From Gaeumannomyces sp. JS-464 (taxonomy: Eukaryota; Ascomycota; Sordariomycetes; Magnaporthales; Magnaporthaceae): a stretch of 64,000 nt of DNA. Both the position numbers and the translations under genes were made by a program. Shown one piece after another: positions 21,948 to 32,312 of this stretch (positions are counted from its first letter, which is position 1; every line of letters begins with the position of its first letter). The DNA lies in assembly GCA_002197995.1 (NCBI GenBank), contig NGZR01000004.1, positions 5,084,001 through 5,148,000 of the forward strand, read 5' to 3'. The notes beneath the pieces are model-generated. The model was not told the origin of the DNA. It was given only the letters and a program-made list of their open reading frames with translations, and made no database searches.

Positions 21948-24900
21948 ATGATGAGCAGCGGCCGTGACCCGACGTCGCGCCTGCGCGCCGGGCTGAATCC
22001 GCTGCTGACGTCGTCGCTGGGCGGATATCCGAACCCGTCGGGTACGCCGCTGTCGGCCATGTCGCTGACCTCACACAACGGCTTTGGCACTAGCCCGACT
22101 CCCGTCAGCGCCATCCAGCCCTACAATCCTCAGGAATGGATCGCCTCGCCCCTGCCGGGCTCCGAGCGGAGCAGCCAGCGATATTCCTCAGGCGAATCGC
22201 AAGGTAAGTCGGCGTATAGCTTTGGGAGAGACGCCAGTGCCAGGTAACAAGTTCCATCCTAACACCGCCATCCGCAGCATCGCCACTACCGCCACCCCCT
22301 TACTCGCCTCCCAGGAGCCAACAGAGGCCCCCTAGCCAGGTTTACGAAACCCCGCCAGCCAACATCTCGGCCGTGCGGGCACCACCACCGCCGCCAAATG
22401 CGCAGCGTGGCTCGCCAGACCAACACCATACTCCAAGCAATCCGCACCAGTCCTTCCCGCCGCCACCTCCTGGGACGGGGAGGGGCCCGTCCAGGGACCG
22501 GCGTTTTGGGATCCCATCGCTGCGCCGGAGGGACCGCGACTCTTCGGTCGACGCCATCACGCCGCCCGATAACCACCCACCACCGCTCATGCCCATGGGC
22601 ATCTTCTCCAGGCCGCACCAACAGCAGCAGATGAGCCCAAGCCCAGACGCGATGCCGGCTAGGCCGCCAATCCCGGGCTCATTGTCGCTTCAGATCCCGC
22701 TGCGCCACGAGCCCGCTGAGCCAGGTCAGGTCCAACAAATAGCCCCCGCAGCTCGCCGTGCCCAATCCACTGGGTCTATAGGCGGGACCCCGACAAGCGC
22801 CAGGTCCAGGTCCGCCTCCCAGTTGAGATGGGACCCGAGCATGCCTGTGCCGCCACCGCCACCAGGCCCACCGCCCGGCTCCAGGTCGCAGAGCATGTCA
22901 AGGCCCAATAGCGGGAGCGACCCTATCATGTCGCCGCCCACCAGGAGACCGCCGCCCAGTGGCGTTACTGCTCTGGGGCCGGTACCGCCCACCCCAGCCA
23001 ACTGGAATGAGAATGATGTGACGATGGAGCAGCAGCAGGCACAACGCATCCAACAGCAGCGCCAAGAACAGCGTGAAATAGAACAGCAAATAGAGCAAGA
23101 GCAGCAGCAGCAGCAGCTCCGGCGCAGAGACCGCAGCAACTCTCCGCCAGATCCGACAAACAGATCCTCGCTTGGGGACGGCTCGAGTGGTAACAGCACC
23201 CACGTCCCAGCCGAATCTGCCGAGTCCCTTCCCGGCTCAGCCGGGCTTGGACGGGCTGGGGCAGTCAGGGGAGACATGACGCTGCGGGAAAGGCGGAACG
23301 AAAGCAGGACGCGAGCTGTCCACAACTCGATCGATGCGTCGCTGGATGGGCATCACCAGAGACATCTTTCGGACATCGTAATCCCCAGCCCCGGCCAACT
23401 GTCAAGGCGTCCAACTATAACTCGGGGAACGCCAAGGAGCGCAGGGCGACCAGGACAGAGCAGCCAGGAAACGCCGCGATCCGCCAGCGACTCTCGCAAC
23501 GTCACTCCGCGGGCCTTGGCGTCCGCTCCTCCTGCGGCAGGGGGGAGCAGCGCCAGCCAGCTCGAGACCCCGCCTTTCTCTCCGCGACCGCAAAAGGCAT
23601 ACCAGCTAAGCGACGGCCAGCAGGGGCCCGGCCCCGGCCCCATGGCCCCCAAGGCTCTCCCCACACCTCCTCCCCAGGTCAGATCGGCATCTAGCTCACG
23701 GACACGGATGAGAATGGATCCGGGTGGTAACAGTACGCCTGCCGCCGCGGCCCCGCCCTCGCCGCGCCTGATCACTAAGGAGACAGCAGTGAAGCAGACG
23801 GCCGACCAGTTCTGCCGCGGGACCATCGAGCGGTTCCAGGCCTTCGCACAGAAGGAGGCCACGGCCGCCGACGACGCCGAGCGCGTGAGGCTTTTTGCCG
23901 AGTTTATCGTCAGCGAGTCGCGCGTCCGGCGGGAGCGTTATGCGGCCTCAATCGGCGCCATGGGCTACGAGGTGCTAGATCTCACACGAGACCTATTCCG
24001 CCCCATGTCCACCAGGCGCGAGTCGTCGCAGGGCAGCGCCGCTCCAGAGTTTACGCCGAGATCATCGGAACCTAATAGGTCGCACCGCGCATCCATGAGT
24101 TCTGTGCATCGCGGGGAGGGCCCAACGACCCCTCATGCGAACGACAACGGCCAGGCCTCTAGCAGCTCAGCCCCTCCGTCTCCGTCCCCAATGCCTCCCG
24201 GTACGAGTCCGGATCGCGGCCAGAACTGGCAGCAGTCCAACTATCGACCGTCGCTGTCGCCGATTCTTAGCATGAGCGTTAGCGATATGGTGGACGAGGA
24301 GGACTCGCGCGGACGACCGGCCAGCCGCTGGTGGGAGGTGGACTCCAACGGCACCCCGTCGCAGCGCATCGAGCGCTCCAAGCGCGAATCCAAGTACATG
24401 GGCGTGCCCAAGGAGGGCCGCGAGGCGCTCCAGTGGAGCGACGAACCCCACGACGCGCACAGCCGTCACCGTAGCGCCCAGGCCCAATACCGGGACTCGG
24501 GGTCTGAATACCCGCCCGAGAAGGTGGGCTGGCACGAGGACTCGACCGAGAACGTGCGCACGCCCCAGCAGGCCCATCACCCGCACCAACCGGCGCAGTA
24601 CTACAACGACTCTCTGACCCCCGGCCCCGCGACCACGACGTCGTCAGCAACAGCGCCCAGCACACCGGACCCGTCGCACTTGGACGTTTCACGCCTCGTC
24701 ACGCTACCGCCCCCGTATCCACGCCACCACCCGGCAGTCAACAACAATCACCCGGAGCTGGCGGCCACGCGGGCCGAGGTGCGCGTGCTCACTAATCTAT
24801 CCGAAGCCGAGACTACAAAGGCTCGGTTCGCGATTGATAGCCGCAAGATGCGCGACGAGGCCGCGGTGGCCGCCAAGAAGCGCGTCTCGTCTCTGCGCAC

Positions 24901-26037
24901 CAACCTGCAGCAGGAGATCGCGGCGGGCAACATGACTTATGCCGAGGCGGCCTCGATCGAGGAGGACTCGGCGCAGGCGGAGCGGGGCGCGCTCAGGGAC
25001 CTCGAGAAGGCCGACTTTGAGCGATTCCAGCAGGTGGTTGTGGCGCCAGTCAACGAACTGCTGACGGCGCGCATCAACAAGGCCACGGGTCTGTTCGACG
25101 GCCTGCGATCCCGCCTATTCGACGAGTCGCGCGAGCCGTCGCCCAACGTGCCTCAGGAGGAGGGCGACGAGCGGCCCGAGCTGCTTGAGAAGCTGACGCT
25201 ATTGAAATGGATATTCGAGGCCCGCGAGACACTCCACCGCGCCGTCTATGACCTGCTCTCAGACCGCAACGACCGCTATCGCGACGTTGTCCTGACCCCC
25301 TACCGCCTCTCGGGCAACGCCGAAAAACTCGCCAACGCACGCGCTTTCTTCGCCGAAGACGCGGCCAAGCGCGCCCACGCCTTTGCCGAGGAGTCGCTGC
25401 GAGGGCGCGCGAGTTCCGCGACGTGGTGGAGGTGAATGTCTCCCGGGGCGTCGAGGTGCAGTTGTCGGCCTTTTGGGACATTGCCCGCCGCTCAAATCAC
25501 TGCTAGACGAGGTGCCACAGGACCACGGGGCGCTGGCCGACTTCCACATCCAGGTGCCTGCCAAGGAGGTGCTAGAGAATCCGAGCTACGGGCAGCACCC
25601 GCTGCAGCACCTGTTTCAGCGTGCTGCTGCACGCCGAGAAGAGCACGTACCAGTTCATCGAGTCGCAGACCAACCTGCTCTGCCTGCTGCACGAGGTGAA
25701 GAGAGCCTGGCGACGGCGCGTGCCAAGGCTGCACAGGCGGAGCGTAACGTTGCCACGGCAGCGGAGAGGGTGCTGTCGGCGTCGGCAGGCAGCGAGGCGG
25801 CAGCTGCTGTTGTGAACAATGACGACGAGGACCCGGAGGTGACGGAGATGCGCGAGGATGAGAGCAGGAGGCTGACCGAGGACCTCAAGGAGAAGGTGCG
25901 CGTGGTGCAGGACCAGTGGAACAGCGCGCTGGGCGACTGTAGGCGGTGTCAAGGAGCGCCTTGGCGGGTGGCTGCTCGAGACGGGCGGGTGGGACGAGAG
26001 CCTCGAGGACGGGGGCGTCGGGGGTGTTAAGAGGTGA
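21948..26037 (+). CDS. Large Pro/Gln-rich protein with helical C-terminal region, unknown function
   Basis: Exon 1 is 21948-22203 and intron 1 is 22204-22277 (74 nt, GTAAGT...CCGCAG). Exon 2 starts at 22278 and runs to at least 25400, after which the protein continues only through frame changes near 25405, 25488, 25616, 25700 and 25940, to a stop at 26035-26037. The product would be about 1,335 residues. The N-terminal two thirds are low complexity (PPPPP, QQQQ, Ser/Arg-rich). The C-terminal third is helical and conserved-looking: TTKARFAIDSRKMRDEAAVA, LLKWIFEARETLHRAVYDLL, EFRDVVEVNVSRGVEVQLSA, FIESQTNLLCLLHEVK and TEDLKEKVRVVQDQWNSALG. The Pro-rich N terminus plus coiled-coil C terminus suggest a scaffold, but I recognise no family. 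Confidence 0.72.
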
Positions 26038-26962
26038 GGGTGCGGCACGCGGAATGCGGGAAAGGAGGTTGACATGGAGTTGATGATACCCCACACGACT
26101 TCTTTATGCCATTTTTCTTTTCAATTGTTTCCACCCCTTCCTATATGTCCTTACGTCTTCTATCCTGCCGTCTCCTACACCCAAAAACTCGAACTGCCTC
26201 TTTGAGGCAAATCTAACATAACAGAAGGGATCGATACCCAAGCCTGCACACGGCGAAACCAGTTGCCAAATACCCTGTCTAGCTTGTCTTTATTTTTACG
26301 TTTCGATTCATAGTGTATATATTACCACCCACTGATCACCAGTGGGACTCATCTCGATACATACGGCACGACTTTTAGAATAGCAGTTCAACAACACCCC
26401 TGCTTTGGATTCAGCTGGGGCAGTATGTCCACGTTGGAATAAAAACGACGAGTTTCCTTTGCTAATCGGCTGTCTCCTCGTTCCTCGTTTCTACAGTTGG
26501 GTGGCTTGGCTTGGAAAGTGTCGTACCGAGTTGAGATGTGTGTGGATGCGCAAAGTGGAAATCTATGATTTTATATACATTTTTATGTACAGGTTCCGAA
26601 ATTTCTTGGCTGCCCTAAAACTCGGCAGGGTGCCCGTCCGTAACTGACCAAAAGCAGGCCTATTTCCAGCATAGCGGCGCCCGGGTCTAGCCCAGCGGGT
26701 TTGGCCCCTCCGCGGGTCTTCTGCGCCCATCACAGCCGGATGCTGTATCCCATGCGCACGAGCCGCTATCGCATGTTTTCTTCTTTTCTTTGCTCGCTGC
26801 TTGCCGACAATGAGCCCACGCGTCGGCAGGTTGGTCGGCGCGCTGTCCGATCGGGGTGTGTAATCGTTGAATGTTGGCGGGGGCTTGACGGGGTCTCCCA
26901 GCTCCCAGCCCGCACATGCTTTTCTTTCTTTCACATGACAACGCCGTAGTCGCCGCTCTGCC
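26038..26962. other. Intergenic between convergent genes
   Basis: About 0.9 kb separating the ends of the plus-strand orphan and minus-strand fmc1. It looks like untranslated sequence; no gene or structured element seen. Confidence 0.5.
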
Positions 26963-27301
26963 CTATTTCTCCCCGCCGCTAAACTCGACGGGCAGGTCCA
27001 TGCCGACGCGGCGGGCCGTCAGGCGCATGCGCTCCTCCTCGTCCATGCCCATGCCCGGGTTGTAGCGCTCGAGCAGGGCGGCGTAGGTGCGCTGGGCCTT
27101 GAAGTAGGCGGCGTACTGCAGGGCGTGGCGGGCCGAGGGGGCTGCTGCTATTGTGGTGGTGGTGTCGGGGGAGGAGAACTGGGCGCGCAGGGCCCGGTGC
27201 AGCGGGGTGCGGTCGCTCAGGCCGAAGCGCGGCGGGAGCTCGCGGAGGAGGGAGCGGTAGAGGGCGCGCAGGGCCGGCGGCTGGAGGGGTTGTGTCGCCA
27301 T
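26963..27301 (-). CDS. fmc1: ATP synthase assembly factor Fmc1, mitochondrial (LYR-type)
   Basis: 112 residues from the ATG at 27301 (MATQPLQPPALRALYRSLLR). An upstream in-frame ATG at 27394 would add 31 residues, which could be a presequence, but they lack amphipathic character. The LYR-like start LRALYRSLLRELPPR and the C-terminal ALLERYNPGMGMDEEERMRL followed by TARRVGMDLP match fungal Fmc1. Fmc1 works in the mitochondrial matrix and helps Atp12 assemble the F1 sector of ATP synthase, best known at high temperature in yeast. The frame is intact. It is divergently transcribed from the EngB-type GTPase about 360 bp away. Confidence 0.85.
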   Translation of the reverse strand: MATQPLQPPALRALYRSLLRELPPRFGLSDRTPLHRALRAQFSSPDTTTTIAAAPSARHALQYAAYFKAQRTYAALLERYNPGMGMDEEERMRLTARRVGMDLPVEFSGGEK

Positions 27302-27663
27302 GGCGTGGGCTTGTGGGGAGGCGAGGCGAGGCGTGGTGTGCTCGTTTCTTGTCGCCTTGGATTTAGAAAGGAGAGGTTCGGGGATGCTGCTCAAGGATGA
27401 GGTAAAGGCTGCTCAGGGATCTGTTTCCTTATCATTATCGGATGTGGGGCGATGATGCAACTTGGCCAATCGATAGGGCCAATTTTGCAAGTCGGGTGGG
27501 CTTCCAGTTTTTTCAGCTTGGGTTGAAGGGCGACATCAACGACGGCACTGCATAACAAATCTTTTTCCATGGGTCAAGGCGTCAATACTCGGCTTCCTAT
27601 GCCCCGATCCCCAACAGGTAGCGCCCCAGTCTCGTCGACGGGCAGCACCATAGCACGGCGAGC
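27302..27663. promoter_or_regulatory. Shared divergent promoter of fmc1 and the EngB-type GTPase
   Basis: About 360 bp separates the two start codons. It includes GGCCAATCGATAGGGCCAAT (27462-27481), with CCAAT boxes, the target of the Hap complex in fungi; GCCAAT appears twice in this stretch. The complex activates nuclear genes for mitochondrial functions, which would suit both neighbours. The regulatory reading is inference from motif and context. Confidence 0.45.
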
Positions 27664-29216
27664 ATGAGCAAAGCCAGGCCGCCACGTCGGCCGCGGCAGC
27701 CGCCCCGCGCCTCCTCCCCGGCTTCCGCGCCGTCTCGTTCGTGCCGGGCCCCTCCAACATCCCCACGGCGCCGCGGGCGCTGCGGACCCGCGCCGTGCCG
27801 GGCCCCGTCCTGAAGGCGGCCGACGAGCTCTTCCTGCCGGACCGCGGCGCCCGCACCACAAGGCCGAGCTGCTCTACTCGGCCCCGAGGTTCCTGCACCT
27901 GCAGCGCAACAGGCCGTGCCCGAGGTCTGCCTGGTCGGCCGCTCCAACGTCGGCAAGTCGACGCTGATCAACGCCCTCGCCGGCCTGGCCTCGGCGCGCG
28001 CCGGCAAGGTCACCAAAGACGCTCGTCAAGCAGGCCGAGCGCACCCAGAGGTCCGACCCGTCGGCCGCCGCCGCGGGCGCGAGCCCGGGGCTGGCCATCA
28101 CGAGCGCCACGGCCGGCTGCACACAGACGCTCAACGCGTACGGCTTCGGCCCGCCGCCGCCACGCCAATCGGACGATGGCACCGATGGCGATGACGAGCA
28201 TACGACGGCGGCGGCGGCTGGCAAGGAGGGCGGGCGGTCGCGCAGCCAGGTGCGCGAGGACGCCAAGCAGCGGGCGCGCGAGCGCGAGGAGCACCACCGG
28301 CACCGGCTCTACGTCGTGGACACGCCGGGCTACGGGCTCAACTCGCGCGAGCGGTGGGGCGACGAGATCGTAAAGTACCTCAACAAGCGGCGCATGCTGC
28401 GCGGCGCCGTGCTGCTCGTCGACTCGGTCGCGGGCGTCAAGGACGACGACCGCCACGCGCTGTCGCTGCTGCGGGCGCGCCGGCGTCCGCACCGCCGTCG
28501 TCCTGACAAAGGGCGACAAGGTCATGGTGGGCCGCGGCGAGACGGCCGACGACGCGGTCGTGCAGAGGTGCGCGCAGGTCTGGGACGAGCTGCGCGCGGC
28601 CGAGGCGAGGCCGGGCAGGGTGGGGCCGGCGGGGACTGGGCTGAGGGGCAGGAGAAGGGCTGGGTCAGGGAGGTGTTCGTCACGGCGGCCGGGGGGCCGG
28701 TCGGGTTCGGCGTCTCGGGCGCGAGGCTGCTGGTCGGCCGCCTAGCCGGCCTGCTGGAGGACGTCCCCGCCGAGACCGCTGCGACCTCGCCGGCGACGTC
28801 GGAGACAGCCCCCAAGATCGTGTCGTTTGACGAGATCGAGTTTGCCCCTGAACGCAGCGGTCCTTTATCGTTTGGAAACGTGGCAGCAGCAGCAGCACCT
28901 GCGGGCATGCGACGAGCCCCGCCGTCGCCGCTGCGGCAGCTCCCGGGCCAGTCCCCGGATCGAGACCTTGGCTTCCGGCCGGACATGACGAAGCGCACCA
29001 AGGCCAGCGCGGGTTCTCTGTGGCCAAGGAGAAGAGCCCGTCGCGCCGCGCCCACGACAAGAGGAAAAAAGGACCAAACAGGCGCGAGAGGAGAGCGCCA
29101 GAAAGGCGAAACCCGTATCGGTCGACCCGTTCACGCAGGCTTTTGCCGCTAGGGCCGGCGGTAAGCCCAAAACGGGCAAGTCAGGAAAACACAGGAGTCA
29201 AAAAGCGACTTTTTAA
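27664..29216 (+). CDS. EngB/YihA-type ribosome-biogenesis GTPase, probably mitochondrial; frame broken by several indels
   Basis: Homology is continuous only through several frame changes. In order: SFVPGPSNIPTAP, KAADELFLPDR, KAELLYSAPRFLHLQRN, PEVCLVGRSNVGKSTLINAL (G1 P-loop), a switch region with SATAGCTQTLNAYGF (G2), RLYVVDTPGYGLNSRERWGD (G3, DxPG), LRGAVLLVDSVAGVK, VVLTKGDKVMVGRG (G4, TKxD), FVTAAGGPVGFGVSGARLL (G5 region), then a basic Lys/Arg-rich tail ending KTGKSGKHRSQKATF. Shifts lie near 27860, 27920, 28016, 28475 and 28620, with further ones near 27690 and 29010-29090. The basic start MSKARPPRRPRQPPR suits a mitochondrial presequence. The family binds GTP and assists large-subunit assembly. 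Confidence 0.78.
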
Positions 29217-29238
29217 ACAGGCAGTTTTGTTTTGTGCT

Positions 29239-29269
<31 letters not shown>

Positions 29270-29820
29270 CCTGTAGAACAAACACCCGTACGATTTGTAT
29301 ACAACATGTAACATTGTATAAACATGCCACACTATGATTTACCAAGGCACATCCTTACGCGACTAGCTAAGCCACCCGACCGCGACAGGATGGCTTCATA
29401 TTTGCTTCTTGCGCAATATTGATTCCCTCTCCTCTGTTCGCAATCCGTTATAGTCTATATCTTGTTTATCGATATTTTGCAAACGCTAGGGGCTAGAGTC
29501 AGATATCTCAAGGTACAAGAGTATGAATAGAGCCGGGAAGTGAGGGCAGAGCACCAAACGCCGCATGTAGAACCCCGTCATCTGTCCCCGAGCCCGATGA
29601 CCCGGCGCCCAAGGAAATCTTGGCGGCCGCGGCGCTTTTGGATAAGGGAAATGATCATCAATCCCCCTTATATACACCCGCCTCGACTATATAGCCGCTT
29701 GCTGCGGTAGAAAGGGGGGGGGGGGGGGGAGAGAGAGAGAGAGAGAGAGAGAGAAAGAAAAAAAATAACGCTCCCAACTCTTGTACTAACCGGCCGAACC
29801 CCAAGCAGGTCATAATCACC
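29217..29820. other. Intergenic between convergent genes, with poly-C and G/GA tracts
   Basis: Holds an uninterrupted C run at 29239-29267 (about 29 C), followed further on by a G run from about 29707 and a (GA)n run to about 29755. It separates the GTPase 3' end (plus) from the Swf1 3' end (minus). No gene seen. Confidence 0.7.
29239..29267. repeat. C29 homopolymer
   Basis: About twenty-nine uninterrupted C just after the GTPase stop codon. Perfect C runs of this length are rare and could also be a sequencing or gap-closing artefact. Confidence 0.9.
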
Positions 29821-31164
29821 TCACCGCCGCCTCTTGGCCCTCCCCTCGTCAGGGGCAGGCACTATCACATCCCTCTCGTGGTCTGTGCGCACGGGCCCAA
29901 AGACGTCGCGCAGGTTGTCCCAGAAGCCGAGGTCGTACAGGTTCTCGACGTCCTTGAGCTTCCAGACCTGCTCCCACTCGCCCCGGCCCGGGAAGCCGGC
30001 GCCGTCGACGGGGGGCGGGTTCCCGTCGCCGGAGCGGATGACGACCTGCTGCGGCTCGACGGGCCAGGGCGTCCAGGCGGCCTCGAAGCGGAGGTCGCGC
30101 AGGCGGCCCGGCGGGATGGGCCGCTTGAAGGCCAGGCCGTCGGCCATGTCCTCGCCGAGCTCGGACCACTTGAGCGACTCGTTGGTGGTGATGCCGCACC
30201 AGACGTTCCAGGCGTTGTAACCCAGCAGGCCCCAGACGAGCGGGCTGCAGAGCGTGGCGAGCAGGCCGACGGCGCCGAGCTCGACCTGCTGCTGGATGGC
30301 CCAGGCCCAGAGGACAAGGTAGGTCGAGAGGCTCATGCCGCCGCCGCCGCCGCCGCCGTTGGCGCCGCGCCACCACAGGAGGGAAAAGTCCGGGACGCGC
30401 TCGCGGATCTGGCGGGCGACCAGCCCGAGGGCCAGCAGGCCGCCCCAGAGGGTGAGGACGGCGGTGGCGAGCAGCAGCAGCAGGAACCAGTGGACGTTGC
30501 CGGCGCCGACGCAGCCGTTGATGAAGATGCAGTGGTGGTCCATGCGGGCGACGCAGCGCTTGCAGATGGAGCAGTGCTTGCTGCGCGGCGGCTTGAGGAG
30601 CCCGCACGTGCGGCAGGCCTGGCCCGGGTGGAAGAGGGTGAAGTCGTAGGGGTACGTCGACATGTGGCGCCGGTGCGTCTCGGCTGTCACATAGCCCGGG
30701 TCGGCCGACGCGCACAGGTAGAGGAAGAGGTAGGGCAGCGCCACGGCGATGAGCATGCCGGTCCGCTGGAACGCCGTGAGCTGCGGCCAGGCGCTGGGCA
30801 GGGCGACGGCCTCGGACACGGCCAAGAGAAGGAAGAAGAATATCTGTCGGGTCGTGTTAGGCATCACATGACAGAGGTGCCTAGCAATATGAGGTTCCAC
30901 AATGGAAGAGGAAGACACGTACCATGACAGTGGGTGCCTATCGTGCACCATGAACCGGCCAAATCGCACAAGGGACTCGGTGCATCGCCCGCCCGTGAAC
31001 TTCCGGTCGACGGCCAGGACGCCGTTGGGGAGGTGAACCCATATTGCGCGGTGGAGCCACGCGATGGGCGTGTTCCTCAGGGCAGGCAGGCGGCCGAAGA
31101 AGGCGACAAAGGTCATGAACGAGATGGCCAGGACGACCGTGGCGATCTTGGCGACGGTACCCAT
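29821..31164 (-). CDS. swf1: DHHC palmitoyltransferase Swf1
   Basis: Two exons, 31164-30919 and 30843-29821, give about 422 residues. The 75-nt intron (donor GTGTCT after HPLSWY, branch CCTAAC, acceptor CGACAG) has no stop and length 3n, so reading through would insert 25 residues. The N-terminal helix VVLAISFMTFVAFFGRLPAL and ALRNTPIAWLHR are Swf1-like. The catalytic Cys-rich domain is complete: CRTCGLLKPPRSKHCSICKR, then DHHCIFINGCVGAGN, with DHHC as the acyl-accepting motif. Four membrane helices flank it, in the usual two-plus-two order. Swf1 palmitoylates transmembrane proteins such as SNAREs near their membrane spans, in the ER. The gene is convergent with the GTPase and divergent from rap1. 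Confidence 0.88.
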   Translation of the reverse strand: MGTVAKIATVVLAISFMTFVAFFGRLPALRNTPIAWLHRAIWVHLPNGVLAVDRKFTGGRCTESLVRFGRFMVHDRHPLSWYVSSSSIVEPHIARHLCHVMPNTTRQIFFFLLLAVSEAVALPSAWPQLTAFQRTGMLIAVALPYLFLYLCASADPGYVTAETHRRHMSTYPYDFTLFHPGQACRTCGLLKPPRSKHCSICKRCVARMDHHCIFINGCVGAGNVHWFLLLLLATAVLTLWGGLLALGLVARQIRERVPDFSLLWWRGANGGGGGGGMSLSTYLVLWAWAIQQQVELGAVGLLATLCSPLVWGLLGYNAWNVWCGITTNESLKWSELGEDMADGLAFKRPIPPGRLRDLRFEAAWTPWPVEPQQVVIRSGDGNPPPVDGAGFPGRGEWEQVWKLKDVENLYDLGFWDNLRDVFGPVRTDHERDVIVPAPDEGRAKRRR

Positions 31165-32312
31165 CGTGTCACACTGGGACCTGCGCTAGTACGACTTGGG
31201 GGTTGCAGATGGGGATGTGACGGGCCTGGCGATGACGGCAATCTGAGACAAGCAGGCCGGCCGTGGGGGTTGCGCCAGCGATCAGCCGGGGACCCGAGGG
31301 GCTGGATACGGGCGGGCGCTAGGGCGGGCTGTCAGGCGGCTCAACGGCCGAGGGGTGGTGGGTGGCCGTCAGCTTGTGGCCCAGCCAGCCGTCAGTTCGA
31401 GCCTCGTGGGTGACGTGGGGCACCCGCTGTGCTCAGCAGCAGTGCCCAGTCTGGTAGCTTGTGCTCAGAAGTTGAGGCCTGGAAAGCCACGCGTGCCGTC
31501 GCAGCCCCTTGCAGCAGCGTGCAGGAGGCAGAAGTCACCAGACCAGTCCTGCGCAGGAGCAGGATCAAGAGGACTGCATTGTGGGAGTCATGGGCCCGCG
31601 TGTTTCCAGAGGATGTTTTGGTATTTCGGCATCCAGTGCTGACAGCCGCAAGCGCAGGCTGGCTCTGACGACGTGACCAGCTGAGGCCGAATTCTGGCAG
31701 CGACTGGAAACGGCCCACTGCGTCTCCACAATAGGAAGGCACTGACAGCCAATTCAGCCCCGCTAGATGCATTTTCCCCAGAATCAAATGCCAAATGCAC
31801 CAAACCGAGTCCAATGCAACCCCCACCCAAGGACAAACGCGATGGTCACGGCAAGAGGAAACCCACTAGCCGTCGTCACGCGTCGGTCGCTCCTGAAGGG
31901 CAGGTGTGCAGCTCACCGACGCACCACCCAGCGACTTCCTTGAGGCTGTGTTTGTTTTATATACTGTGGGCTGCAGCTTCTCGCCGAAATGGAACCAGGC
32001 TGCTTCGCACTCGATGCTGAATCCATTCATCCATGTTGCTGCCTTTTTGCAACTGACCAACCTGAACCCGGCAAATAAAGTGTCGCCCACCAAACGCGCA
32101 TGTCGCGTCTCTCATCTCGACATTTCGACTTTACTTTTCGCAAGGGAAAGCTCAATATCTGCCACTAATCCTGCCGCCACAGCAATTCGGAGCATTGAAT
32201 CCCCCTGTTTTTCGCATCTAGGGGACTCTCTGGACCTGGACTTCATTTGCCGCCGGGCCTGTCTACTTTGGTGTTTCGCAAACAGCTGAGGGTTAGGGTT
32301 AACCCGCCCGCC
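31165..32312. promoter_or_regulatory. Divergent promoter region of swf1 and rap1
   Basis: About 1.15 kb between the two start codons with no other gene. The last 22 bases before the rap1 ATG contain GGTTAGGGTTAACCC, a telomere-repeat-like motif listed separately. Confidence 0.5.
32291..32305 (+). promoter_or_regulatory. Telomere-repeat-like motif just upstream of rap1
   Basis: GGTTAGGGTTAACCC contains one and a half TTAGGG units, and its 3' half GGGTTAACCC is a perfect palindrome. It ends 7 bp before the rap1 start codon, so it is in the 5' leader or core promoter. Pezizomycotina telomeres are usually TTAGGG, so a telomere-binding protein could bind here. The functional reading is inference. 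Confidence 0.4.
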
